Assembly: GCA_038751365.1 (NCBI GenBank) | Contig: JBCDGH010000001.1 | Location: 1 to 64,000, forward strand | Direction of reading: 5' to 3' | DNA length: 64,000 nucleotides | DNA from: JBCDGH01 sp038751365 | Lineage (GTDB): Bacteria; Patescibacteriota; JACMRA01 | Shown here: piece after piece, positions 52,912 through 61,489 of the stretch | Layout of the letters: every line of letters begins with the position of its first letter | Position numbering within the stretch: position 1 is the stretch's first letter | Program-made: the position numbers and the translations under genes | Notes under the pieces: generated by a model | What the model was told of the DNA's origin: nothing | Database searches by the model: none | What the model saw: the letters and a program-made list of their open reading frames with translations, nothing else

Positions 52912-54780
52912 ATGAGCAACAATCAAGTTAATCCTTATAAGGATATAGAAGAAAAATGGCAGAAGTCTTGGTATGATAACAACATCTACAGAGCAATAGA
53001 TGATGATACCACAAGAGAGAAAAAATATATATTGTTGGAGTTCCCTTATCCATCTGGATCGAATCTTCATATAGGTCACTGTTTTCGGTATACCTTACCT
53101 GATGTGTACTCTAGGTTTTTGAGGATGAAGGGTTATAATGTGTTATTTCCGATAGGTTGGGATGCTTTTGGTCTACCTACTGAAGAATATGCTCGAAAGA
53201 CTGGTATAAATCCAAAATTAGTCACAGAAACAAATGTAAACAATTTCCGAGACTCGCTTAAAAGTCTTGGATTCGGATTTGATTGGAGTAGAGAGTTTGC
53301 GACTTCAGATCCAAGTTATTATAAGTGGACTCAGTGGATATTTGGCGAGCTTTATAAGAATGGACTGGCTGAGCAAAAGCAAGTTGAGCTATGGTGGTGT
53401 CCAGATCTAAACACAGTCCTTGCAAATGAAGAGGTGATTGAGGTAGATGGTCGAAAAGTTAGTGAAAAAGGTGAGTATCTGGTGCAAAGGAAAAAAATGC
53501 TACAGTGGGTTTTAAAAATGCCAGAATATGCTGAGGAATTACTTAATGGTCTTGAGCAAACCAACTTTCCAGAATCGATTAAAGAAATGCAGCGAAATTG
53601 GATTGGTAAGAGTGAAGGTGTCGTGGTCAGATGGCATCTTGCTAAATTTCAAACTGAGATTACAAATCAGACCCAAGAAGAGATACCTAGTTTTTCCGAA
53701 AACCCTGAGCAAATTAATCACGAGTTAGAATTTGGTGAAAGAGGTTTGGCTATTATAAAAATAAAAGAGATCGGAGAGTTTGTTATATACGATAAAGCTT
53801 TAAGGAATGACTTTAGAACTCGATTTCCTGGTGGTCATCTTGATCCAGGTGAAAACTCGCTTCAGGCGGCTATAAGAGAAGCTAGGGAGGAAACAGGACT
53901 GACAAATTTAGAATACTTAGGTTACTTAGGTAGTTCTCACGGATTTTATAATTGGGGTGTAGATTCTTCACAAATCATCCATAAATTAGATCATTTTCAT
54001 TACTTTGAGTGCTCTCTAAAAGACTGGCATGCCCGCAAAGATGGTCAAGAAAGCCATATTAATTGTTTTCTAGCCTCACCTGATTATGTAAATGAACATG
54101 CAGTATCCCAACAGGTTGAATGTTTGAGTAGAATTCCTGAAGTAAAAGCAAAATTTGAGAAAAATACGCTTAAAACTTTTACTACTAGAGTAGATACTAT
54201 CTACGCTGCGACATTTTTGATACTAGCTCCTGAGCACCCAATGGCACTTGAGATAACTTCGCCTGAGCTTAGAGCCCAAGTCAGTGATTATATAAGTAAG
54301 TTCAAGAATCAAAGTGAGCTTGATAGGCAAATCAATAAAGATAAAACTGGAATTTTTACTGGAAATTACGTGATTCACCCACTTACTGGTGATAGAATAC
54401 CGGTTTGGGTTTCAGATCTAGTAATCGCAGGCTATGGTACAGGGTGTGTTATGGCTGATGCTCATGACGAAAGAGATTATGAATTAGCCGAGAAATACGG
54501 TATCCCTTTAAGGGAGACTATTAGCCTTGGAGATGATGTAGATAGAGAATTTAAGAAAGTAATTGTTGAAGACGGGGTATTGTTTAATTCTGCTGAGTTT
54601 TCTGGTCTTAATTCTGTTGAAGCGAGGATAGAAATTACAAAAAAACTACTCAAAAACGGGTTCGGTAATACTCAAACTAATTACAAGTTTAGAGATTGGG
54701 TCTTTTCAAGGCAGCGCTACTGGGGTGAGCCTTTCCCATTTGTATATTCTAAAGTAGGAAGCAACACTGACTACAATTAA
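52912..54780 (+). CDS. leuS: Leucyl-tRNA synthetase, N-terminal chain with an internal Nudix domain
   Basis: 622 residues. Catalytic N-terminus with PYPSGSNLHIGH (HIGH at 53-56) and GWDAFGLPTEEYA. After WIGKSEGVVVRW (about 230-241), where the CP1 editing domain begins, a full Nudix domain is inserted (about 265-410, box 308-330 ending REAREETGL). The editing domain then resumes: TFTTRVDT (422-429), APEHP and DAHDERDYELAEKYGIP. The chain ends at YKFRDWVFSRQRYWGEPFPF plus about 12 residues. The half with KMSKS is a separate gene at 56365. This cut is close to that of the alpha/beta LeuRS of Aquifex. Confidence 0.95.
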   Translation: MSNNQVNPYKDIEEKWQKSWYDNNIYRAIDDDTTREKKYILLEFPYPSGSNLHIGHCFRYTLPDVYSRFLRMKGYNVLFPIGWDAFGLPTEEYARKTGINPKLVTETNVNNFRDSLKSLGFGFDWSREFATSDPSYYKWTQWIFGELYKNGLAEQKQVELWWCPDLNTVLANEEVIEVDGRKVSEKGEYLVQRKKMLQWVLKMPEYAEELLNGLEQTNFPESIKEMQRNWIGKSEGVVVRWHLAKFQTEITNQTQEEIPSFSENPEQINHELEFGERGLAIIKIKEIGEFVIYDKALRNDFRTRFPGGHLDPGENSLQAAIREAREETGLTNLEYLGYLGSSHGFYNWGVDSSQIIHKLDHFHYFECSLKDWHARKDGQESHINCFLASPDYVNEHAVSQQVECLSRIPEVKAKFEKNTLKTFTTRVDTIYAATFLILAPEHPMALEITSPELRAQVSDYISKFKNQSELDRQINKDKTGIFTGNYVIHPLTGDRIPVWVSDLVIAGYGTGCVMADAHDERDYELAEKYGIPLRETISLGDDVDREFKKVIVEDGVLFNSAEFSGLNSVEARIEITKKLLKNGFGNTQTNYKFRDWVFSRQRYWGEPFPFVYSKVGSNTDYN

Positions 54781-54833
54781 TATTATAGGAAACAAGAGTT
54801 TACTTTCAGATAAAGAAAGTGTATGATAATTAG

Positions 54834-55103
54834 TTATTTTTTGGCTTTTAATTTATGGTTTGAGGGTTTAATTTCTTGTTTAGATTCTTTATTCTCTTTA
54901 GTCCAATTAGTAAGCTCAAGGAATAATTCTTGAAGTCTTTTATATTCTTGAGGGCTAGATTTTGGATCGATACTCCTAATCTCACTTTTGAGATCACTTA
55001 AAATAATAGCTTTAAATCCTTGGTCTGAGTGAGCAAAGGAATTATTACCACCTAAAGCATCGGTGATATATTTGATTAACGATGTGATTTCAGATCCAGG
55101 CAT
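54834..55103 (-). CDS. Small hydrophilic protein between the LeuRS genes
   Basis: Not recognised; 89 residues, helical, with a Lys-rich C-terminal tail (SNHKLKAKK). On the opposite strand to both leuS parts, so it is not a LeuRS fragment. No known motif. Confidence 0.45.
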   Translation of the reverse strand: MPGSEITSLIKYITDALGGNNSFAHSDQGFKAIILSDLKSEIRSIDPKSSPQEYKRLQELFLELTNWTKENKESKQEIKPSNHKLKAKK

Positions 55104-55234
55104 ATTTTTGTTTTGGTGTTTTTTATCTGCTTGGATAAATAGTATATTATACTATGTAACTTTTAGCAACAAACTTTTGTTGATTATTCAGATGGGCTTA
55201 AAAATAATCACAACACGTGTTTTATCGTTTTTTC

Positions 55235-55270
55235 TGGACATTATGCAATCTATTCAAGTATAGATTTTTT
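55235..55270 (+). promoter_or_regulatory. Leaderless-type promoter
   Basis: TGGACA 55235-55240, 18-bp spacer, TATAGA 55259-55264, then 6 nt to the ATG at 55271. Confidence 0.55.
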
Positions 55271-55894
55271 ATGAAAATTTCAATTATTTGTTCAAGCCAT
55301 AGAATCGCTTCTCAATCTAGTAAAGTAAGTTCGTTTCTAGAAAATATTTTAAAAAATAACAGTGTAGAAACTTACCTACTCGAACTCGCCAAAACTCCTT
55401 TAGCCTTTGCATACGCTGACGGTTATGCGGATAGCAACTACTCAAAAAAAACAGAGGAACTCTTAAACCAAATTTTACCTCAGTTGGATAGTTCTCAAGG
55501 ATTCGTATTTGTTGTTCCTGAGTGGTCAGGTATGGCTACGCCCATGTTAAAGAACCTAATCTTACATTTAAATCACGAATTAGCCCACAAGCCAATACTA
55601 CTAGTTTCGATATCAGCTAGTCGTGGAGGAGCTTTTCCTATTGCAGAATTACGCCTCTCAGGCTACAAGAATGCGCTATATAATATAATCCCAGAGCATT
55701 TGATTATTAGAAATGTTAATGATGTTCTTAATAGTAGCGAAATCAATGAGCAAAAATACGGTCGTGCAGATACTTTTATCAAAAAAAGAATTAACTTTGC
55801 TTTAGATTTGCTTTTAAAGTATTCAAGGGCTCTAGAAATAGTTAGAGAGGATGGTCTACCTTTATTTGAGTTAAGTGAAAATGGAATGTCTTAA
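55271..55894 (+). CDS. NADPH-dependent FMN reductase-like flavoprotein
   Basis: 207 residues from ATG 55271, chosen by promoter spacing and the typical opening MKISIICSSHRIASQSSKV (flavodoxin-like phosphate loop). VVPEWSGMATPMLKNLILHL matches the FMN-binding P-E-Y/W-N-G region of this family. Probably reduces flavin or quinone. It lies between the two leuS genes with its own promoter, so it is not part of a leuS operon. Confidence 0.8.
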   Translation: MKISIICSSHRIASQSSKVSSFLENILKNNSVETYLLELAKTPLAFAYADGYADSNYSKKTEELLNQILPQLDSSQGFVFVVPEWSGMATPMLKNLILHLNHELAHKPILLVSISASRGGAFPIAELRLSGYKNALYNIIPEHLIIRNVNDVLNSSEINEQKYGRADTFIKKRINFALDLLLKYSRALEIVREDGLPLFELSENGMS

Positions 55895-56017
55895 GATTTG
55901 TAAACAAGTTACTTACTTTTAAAGATTATTTGTGTTGATGGTTGGAAGTGTAGATGGTATATTTGATTATATATCAAAGATAATCTAAAATTATTAGAAT
56001 CAGGTTAAAAATAATCG

Positions 56018-56254
56018 ATGGAAAATAAAAATAAAAAGCTAGTTCTGAGAAAAGAAAAGCCCTTGAGAAGGTCTAAGTTTCATGATGTAATCATTAGTTA
56101 CTTAGCTAAAGAAATGGCTAATCTTAATATTCATTCTAAAGGAGGTGCTACAGCTAACAAAACCTCAGTCGAAGATATAAAGCTAATTAGTGATTTTAAA
56201 CCCAGTCTAGATTTGCTTGATACATTAAAGCGATTAAAAGATACTTCCAGTTAG
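56018..56254 (+). CDS. Small basic protein upstream of the second leuS gene
   Basis: Not recognised; 78 residues, Lys-rich N-terminus (MENKNKKLVLRKEKPLRRSKF) and helical remainder. No membrane segment. About 110 bp before the LeuRS C-terminal chain on the same strand. Confidence 0.45.
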   Translation: MENKNKKLVLRKEKPLRRSKFHDVIISYLAKEMANLNIHSKGGATANKTSVEDIKLISDFKPSLDLLDTLKRLKDTSS

Positions 56255-56364
56255 CTTAATAAGTAGAATTTTTGATATTTAAATACAAAATACAGTTCAG
56301 ATTTAGGGTTTGACTTTATTGGAAAGTATTACTAGGTTTGGATAATAGTTAAATCAAATTAATT

Positions 56365-57531
56365 GTGTCTAAATCTAAAATTGAAGCTAAGAAAACAACT
56401 AAAATTAATGAAGAGTCTTATCTAATTAAATTATTAGAGAGAGATGAACTCCCTTTAGAACTCCCTGATATCGAAAATTTTGAACCTTCAGCAGATGGTA
56501 AATCTCCCTTAGCAAAGACTGATTGGGTAGTTATTAAAGATGAAGAGGGTAGAAAAATTGGTATGCACGAGGCAGATACTATGCCAACTTGGGCAGGCTC
56601 TAGCTGGTATCACTTGAGATTTACAGATCCTAAGAATTCTTCTGAGTTCGCTTCTAAACAAAAGCTACAATACTGGCTCCCAGTGGATCATTACTTTGGT
56701 GGTAGTGAGCATACTACAGTTCATTTACTATATTCACGGTTTTGGCATAAGGTTTTGTATGAGCTTGGTTATGTAACGACTCCAGAACCTTTTCAGAAAC
56801 GTACAAACGGCGGTGTTCTACTGGCTAGTGACGGAACTAAAATGAGTAAGTCTAAGGGTAATGTAATTAATCCAAAAGATAAATTAGATATCGTTGGTGC
56901 GGATGCTTTGAGACTCTATATTAGTTTCATTGGTCCATATGAGGCTACTGTTTCTTGGCAAGATGGTGGTTTGATCGCCTGTAAAAAGCTTGTCGATAGC
57001 CTATTTAGATTGTATGGAAAAGTTGATAAGTCGAATGCTAGTGATAGTGACAAGAAAACTCTAGTTATTTACAATAAGATGTTGAAAAAAGTTACTGAAT
57101 TGTATGAGAATCAGAAAATCAACGTGGTAGTAGCTGAAATCATGACCTTTGTGAATCATCTTAAGTCGATTGATGTTATTTCAGGTAGTGTTTGGTTAGG
57201 ATTACTTCAAGTATTAGCACCATTAGCTCCTCATATAACAGAAGAACTGTGGTATAGATTCCATGAAGAGTATGATCATGAAGACTACACCAAATCTATA
57301 CATTTGAGCTCTTGGCCTGAATATAATGCTAACTTAGTCAAAGATGAAGTGGTAACAATTGCTGTTCAGATAAATAGTAAGGTTAGAACAACTTTTGAGG
57401 CTCAAGCTGATACAGACGACGATGCTCTATTCAATCAAGCTAAAGAGGTAGCTCAAAAATGGCTTGAGGGAAAAAATATCAAATTCTTTAAAGTCGTTAA
57501 GAACAAGTTAATTAGTATTGTTGCTGATTGA
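56365..57531 (+). CDS. leuS: Leucyl-tRNA synthetase, C-terminal chain
   Basis: 388 residues starting at GTG 56365; no ATG is possible because a stop precedes at 56350. It contains the post-editing catalytic part (TMPTWAGSSWYHLRF, YWLPVDHYFGGSEHTTVHLLYSRFWHKVL), the KMSKS loop GTKMSKSKGNVINP (159-163), the helical anticodon domain (LAPLAPHITEELWYRF) and a short C-terminal domain ending FKVVKNKLISIV. About 35 residues at its start have no LeuRS match and may dock the first chain. TTGACT at 56310-56315 is a possible own promoter, with about 20 nt of leader. Confidence 0.95.
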   Translation: MSKSKIEAKKTTKINEESYLIKLLERDELPLELPDIENFEPSADGKSPLAKTDWVVIKDEEGRKIGMHEADTMPTWAGSSWYHLRFTDPKNSSEFASKQKLQYWLPVDHYFGGSEHTTVHLLYSRFWHKVLYELGYVTTPEPFQKRTNGGVLLASDGTKMSKSKGNVINPKDKLDIVGADALRLYISFIGPYEATVSWQDGGLIACKKLVDSLFRLYGKVDKSNASDSDKKTLVIYNKMLKKVTELYENQKINVVVAEIMTFVNHLKSIDVISGSVWLGLLQVLAPLAPHITEELWYRFHEEYDHEDYTKSIHLSSWPEYNANLVKDEVVTIAVQINSKVRTTFEAQADTDDDALFNQAKEVAQKWLEGKNIKFFKVVKNKLISIVAD

Positions 57532-57563
57532 GATTAATTTTAGATGCTATTTCTCTCTTTGAT

Positions 57564-57830
57564 CTAGATTGTATCTTGCGCATCTCCTTGTTGAGCGTTT
57601 TGATTTGGGGGTGTGCTGTCGCCGGGAGTAATTTTCAAATCTTCTAGTTTTGGAGCTTCTACACTGTTTAGTTCTACTTCTGGCTCCTTGGTGTTGTTCT
57701 GATCTCTATCATCCATAGCCGCAGCTAAAGCAATGATAACCAAAATTACGAAAATCAGAATTATCCCAGATACAATGAATACATTTTCTTTTCTGGTAGT
57801 CTTTTGATCTTTGGTTTGTTTTTTAGGCAT
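57564..57830 (-). CDS. Single-helix membrane protein, unknown
   Basis: Not recognised; 88 residues. A basic N-terminus (MPKKQTKDQKTTRKE), one strong membrane helix (about 17-38) and an acidic, Pro/Gln-rich disordered tail. Convergent with the second leuS gene. Confidence 0.5.
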   Translation of the reverse strand: MPKKQTKDQKTTRKENVFIVSGIILIFVILVIIALAAAMDDRDQNNTKEPEVELNSVEAPKLEDLKITPGDSTPPNQNAQQGDAQDTI

Positions 57831-58082
57831 ACTCGTTGTAATAATTACAATGCAGTGTCATTATATTACACCTTTTAAATTTTGAAAAGTTTTAAAGGGC
57901 TAACTTTCACACTAGCTAATTATCTTTTTGTAACTTAAATATATTTTAAGCTCAGTTTATAGAGATAGTTTTCTTCTTTTTTCAAAGTGCGGAATTTTAA
58001 AAACTGGTATAGTTTTACAGTAATGTAATCTTACGCATAATTGTAGTTAGAATAAATTAGAAAATGGTAAGTAAATCAAATT

Positions 58083-59063
58083 ATGTCGTTAATTGACAAC
58101 TCCTATTTAGAAAAGAAAATCAAAATTTGGTACAAGGAAAAATTTCAAAAAAAGATTGACTCAATCAGTCTTTTATCTGGAGGTCAGTCTAATCTTTGCT
58201 ATTTAATCAACAATAACTATGTACTGAAAGTTTACAAGCCTAAGTATTCCTATGCAAAAAAAGACCAGGAAAAGTATTTTGATACTGCTAGAGAGTTTCA
58301 GCCTAAACTTAATAAAAGTGGATTTACTCCTAAAATAACCCAAGTATATGTAGATGATGACATATTAGAAGCAAACGTAATATTAATGGAGTATATTGCA
58401 GGTAAAGATTTGTCTATAACTTTATCAAAATGTAGTGAAGATTTTAAATTTAATACTGGGCAAGAAATTGGCTCAATACTGAAAGCTATTTATCAGAGTG
58501 AGACTATATCAAATCAAAGCTATAATACTCAAGAGCTTTTAGATACTACTAAAAGACATTTAGCAATAGCTATAGAGAGAGGTGTAATACCGCAAAATAT
58601 TCTGATCAAATCGCAAGAATACATAGACAACTATATTCCAAGAAATATTTCGGAGGATTTTGTACTAGTGCATGGAGACGCTCATTTGGAGAATTTTATA
58701 AAACAGCAAAGTAAATTGTTTGTGATTGATTTTGATTTATGTAGCATGGCATTAGCTTTTTTTGAAACTAGAATGTTACTGCATCTAGCCTTTATGCCAG
58801 CTAATTTAGTATCCGAGGAATTAGAAATTTATTACCCTGAAGGTTCGATGCTTATTTTAGTTAGTGGGGTTATTGAGTCTTATCCTGAGATACTACCACA
58901 TAAGTACTTTAGTGAAATAAAACTGATAGCTCTTACTGAAATCTTAGGTAAATTTGACTTGGATGAATCGGTAGTTGACCGGATTATTCCAATAAGAAGA
59001 GCTAGCTTTATGTTTGATCAAATTTTTAACCAAAGTGCTCTGGAAAATCTATTAAATCATTAA
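58083..59063 (+). CDS. Aminoglycoside-phosphotransferase-like kinase
   Basis: 326 residues with a protein-kinase-like fold of the APH type. Seen: a glycine-containing N-lobe (ISLLSGGQSNLCYLINNNYVLKVYK with the ATP-binding Lys), LMEYIAGKDL, the catalytic loop LVHGDAHLENFI and the metal-binding FVIDFD. Relatives phosphorylate antibiotics, sugars, choline or homoserine; the substrate is unknown. No TTGAC promoter at the usual distance. Confidence 0.8.
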   Translation: MSLIDNSYLEKKIKIWYKEKFQKKIDSISLLSGGQSNLCYLINNNYVLKVYKPKYSYAKKDQEKYFDTAREFQPKLNKSGFTPKITQVYVDDDILEANVILMEYIAGKDLSITLSKCSEDFKFNTGQEIGSILKAIYQSETISNQSYNTQELLDTTKRHLAIAIERGVIPQNILIKSQEYIDNYIPRNISEDFVLVHGDAHLENFIKQQSKLFVIDFDLCSMALAFFETRMLLHLAFMPANLVSEELEIYYPEGSMLILVSGVIESYPEILPHKYFSEIKLIALTEILGKFDLDESVVDRIIPIRRASFMFDQIFNQSALENLLNH

Positions 59064-59067
59064 TATA

Positions 59068-59157
59068 CCCTAAGATTTTAGTTTATCTAGCCGCAAATAG
59101 TGTTTGAATATGTGATGAAGATATGATTTAAACAAACAAATTCTGAGTATTATGTTG
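59068..59157 (+). repeat. Imperfect direct repeat, left of the AbiE pair
   Basis: Shares TTATCTAGC, a following CAAA-AGT, and GATTTAAACA and AGTAT blocks in the same order and spacing with 60628-60712. Confidence 0.6.
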
Positions 59158-59182
59158 CAGATGAGGACAAAGGTTGACAAGT

Positions 59183-59212
59183 TTGACAATATACTTCATA
59201 ATTGCGTAGTAT
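59183..59212 (+). promoter_or_regulatory. AbiE promoter
   Basis: TTGACA 59183-59188 and TAGTAT 59207-59212, 18-bp spacer. A second TTGACA lies just upstream at 59174-59179. Confidence 0.6.
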
Positions 59213-59233
59213 TCTTACGCTTTTTGATGTACT

Positions 59234-59806
59234 ATGCAAAGAGATAAACTAGAACTTCTTTTAGAAAAAACTCAAACCGTCTTTGACATTAAGGAGTTGG
59301 CAGCGGCTTGGGATTATTTAGATTACAAAAAAGTAAAAGAACTTGCAAGATACTATAGTGGCAAACAAAAACTACTCAGAGTAGCTCACGGTTTGTACTC
59401 CACCACCGACAAGCCAAAAATTCTAGAAGTAGCTCAAAAACTACAAACTCCTTCATATATTACTTACCACACAGCCTTAAGTATCCACGGTATCAATTTT
59501 CAGTTTTATTCCAATATTCATTGTTTTTCCAAACGAAAAAAGGAGGTGGTGGTCTTGGGGCAAAAAATCATCTATCATCAAACAAAACTAGAAACTTTAT
59601 TTAATCCACTTGGTATTGAAAAAAAAGAGGGTTACTATCTAGCCTCTCTCGAGCGATCAATATGTGATAGTCTGTATCTTTCCCCAGGTCTTGCCTTCGA
59701 TAACCTAAAAAACATCAATTCTGAAAAGATTCTGGAAATAAGCCAGATTTACGGGAATAAAAGGGTGGAAAGGGAAATTTTGAAGATCGTCAAATATTTA
59801 GACTAA
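59234..59806 (+). CDS. AbiEi-like antitoxin (type IV toxin-antitoxin)
   Basis: 190 residues. N-terminal winged-HTH region (about 5-65; FDIKELAAAWDYLDYKKVKELARYYSGKQKLLRVAHGLY) and the AbiEi-type domain with SYITYHTALSIHGI and LERSICDSLY. In known AbiE systems the antitoxin represses its own promoter and counters the nucleotidyltransferase toxin. Followed by the toxin gene after 35 bp, in one operon with a single promoter. Confidence 0.85.
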   Translation: MQRDKLELLLEKTQTVFDIKELAAAWDYLDYKKVKELARYYSGKQKLLRVAHGLYSTTDKPKILEVAQKLQTPSYITYHTALSIHGINFQFYSNIHCFSKRKKEVVVLGQKIIYHQTKLETLFNPLGIEKKEGYYLASLERSICDSLYLSPGLAFDNLKNINSEKILEISQIYGNKRVEREILKIVKYLD

Positions 59807-59841
59807 CACAAATTATTATTAATGAACAATTTCATTATTCT

Positions 59842-60525
59842 ATGCTCAACCAAAAAACTCATGAAACCCATTTACGTAGGCTTTTATCCAGTATTTACTT
59901 AAGCAGAGATTTGCAAAATATTTTAGCATTTAAAGGTGGAACTAGCCTATACATGTTTTATAATCTTGATAGATTTTCTACTGATTTAGATTTTAATTGT
60001 TTGACTGAAAATTTAGGTGTGGAGACCTTAAATAAAATTTTTCAGGATTATCACATTCAAGACTATTACAACAAAAGAAATACTTGGTTTTGGCTACTTT
60101 CTTACCAAAAAGCTCAGATGAAAATTAAGGTGGAAGTCAGTAAAAGAGACTATCCAGATACCTACGAAACAAAAGATCTGCTTGGTATTCCAATTAAAGT
60201 CATGACGAAAGAGTGTATGTTTGCCCACAAGCTTTGCGCCATTACAGATAGATCAAAACTACAAAACAGAGACTTATATGATACCTTGTTTATGCTCAAA
60301 AATAACTTTGAAATAAAGCAGGAAATTATTAAACTTAGAACTGGTAATACCTTAAAAGAATATTTAGAGCACCTAATTGAATTCATTCCCAAAAACATTA
60401 AAACTAATCATATTTTAGACGGACTTGGAGAAGTGCTTACCGAAAACCAAAAAGATTGGGCAAAGTCTCAGCTTCTGCCGCTTTTACTTATGGAAATTCA
60501 AAATAGGTTGAGAGAAATCTCATAA
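59842..60525 (+). CDS. AbiEii-type nucleotidyltransferase toxin
   Basis: 227 residues. The nucleotidyltransferase signature FKGGTSLYMFYNLDRFSTDLDFN (GGTxL...RFSxDLD) is complete, as is the later motif KEVSK-type IKVEVSKRDY, followed by AHKLCAITDR and NRDLYDTLFML. Known relatives modify tRNA 3' ends or other targets. An active toxin is expected from the intact Asp pair. Confidence 0.85.
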   Translation: MLNQKTHETHLRRLLSSIYLSRDLQNILAFKGGTSLYMFYNLDRFSTDLDFNCLTENLGVETLNKIFQDYHIQDYYNKRNTWFWLLSYQKAQMKIKVEVSKRDYPDTYETKDLLGIPIKVMTKECMFAHKLCAITDRSKLQNRDLYDTLFMLKNNFEIKQEIIKLRTGNTLKEYLEHLIEFIPKNIKTNHILDGLGEVLTENQKDWAKSQLLPLLLMEIQNRLREIS

Positions 60526-60627
60526 ACCTTAAGTACAAATTTAGGCGAGTTAACATGAGTGTGGGTATAACAACAAAACTCGGGATAAAGTTACTCTAAA
60601 TCCAAAACTAGATCCTCAGCCTTATAT

Positions 60628-60712
60628 GTTAAAATTGTAGCTTATCTAGCTACAAAAAGTATTTTTAAATGAGGTTAAGGCAAGATTTAAACAGATTCCT
60701 AGTATGCTTGAC
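60628..60712 (+). repeat. Imperfect direct repeat, right of the AbiE pair
   Basis: Partner of 59068-59157; ends at the promoter of the exonuclease gene. Confidence 0.6.
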
Positions 60713-60744
60713 ATTTTCTAGATTAACTATAGAATTTTATATTA
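60708..60744 (+). promoter_or_regulatory. Promoter of the exonuclease gene, nearly leaderless
   Basis: TTGACA 60708-60713, 16-bp spacer, TAGAAT 60730-60735. The ATG is 37 nt from the -35 start. Confidence 0.55.
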
Positions 60745-61314
60745 ATGAACTATATAACATTTGATATAGAAACTTACAGTCCGTCAAACTCTAAGCGCAT
60801 AGATACTAACGAATTTAGAGTAACTGTAGTAGGTGCGTATTTTAGTTGGATCGATAAATATATTGCTTTTTTAGAAGATGAAGTAAAGGATTTTTTAGAT
60901 GTTTTGAAAGAGGCGGAGTTAGTGGTCGGATTTAATCATATTTGGTTTGATTTGCCAGTTTTGCAGAAATACTCAACGTATAATTTATTCCAACTCACGA
61001 ACTATGATATAATGGTTGAGTTTGAGAAAAAGGCAGGTTTCAAAGCCAAGCTTGATGATTTGGCTAAATCTAATTTAGGAGCAAAAAAAACTGACACCTA
61101 CGAGTCTTACAGTAAATATCATGAACAATGTAAATGGTCTGAGTTAATTGATTATTGTATGAATGATGTTAAGCTTACTGAAGATCTGTTTAAAATAATT
61201 CGAGGTGGTGGTGAATTGCTGTATGATGATTCATTACAAGTTAAAGAATTTGTACTCAATCAACCAGTTGGAAAGAAGGTTACTCTCGAAGCTCAGCCAG
61301 ACAGTATATTCTGA
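60745..61314 (+). CDS. DEDD-type 3'-5' exonuclease-like protein (RNase H fold)
   Basis: 189 residues. Exo I motif FDIETYSP (Asp-x-Glu), Exo II GFNHIWFDLPVL and Exo III YCMNDVKLTEDLF are all present, so the four acidic residues are in place. It is like the stand-alone exonuclease domains found beside helicases or DNA polymerase B. Target unknown. Its upstream DNA is part of the repeat that flanks the AbiE pair. Confidence 0.8.
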   Translation: MNYITFDIETYSPSNSKRIDTNEFRVTVVGAYFSWIDKYIAFLEDEVKDFLDVLKEAELVVGFNHIWFDLPVLQKYSTYNLFQLTNYDIMVEFEKKAGFKAKLDDLAKSNLGAKKTDTYESYSKYHEQCKWSELIDYCMNDVKLTEDLFKIIRGGGELLYDDSLQVKEFVLNQPVGKKVTLEAQPDSIF

Positions 61315-61316
61315 TC

Positions 61317-61344
61317 TTGACAGAAACATAAATAGAGCTATAAT
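61317..61344 (+). promoter_or_regulatory. rpoC: Consensus promoter upstream of rpoC
   Basis: TTGACA 61317-61322 and TATAAT 61339-61344, both perfect, with a 16-bp spacer. Confidence 0.75.
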
Positions 61345-61350
61345 TAGGCG

Positions 61351-61489
61351 AGTGCTAAGCGAACACAATAAGATTCAGCCAAGACTGTAAGATACGACCT
61401 TCTCGAAAGGTGCATTTTGTGTTGTTACATATTAAAAATAGTAGCTTAAGTTCATATTAAAGAAAGTATTCAATTTTCAACTGTTATTT
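61351..61489 (+). promoter_or_regulatory. rpoC: rpoC 5' leader with inverted repeats
   Basis: About 139 nt. AACACAA (61362-61368) can pair with TTGTGTT (61417-61423), enclosing a hairpin ACCTT-CTCGA-AAGGT near 61397-61411. A regulatory structure or a small RNA is possible. No known leader family is recognised. Confidence 0.4.
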
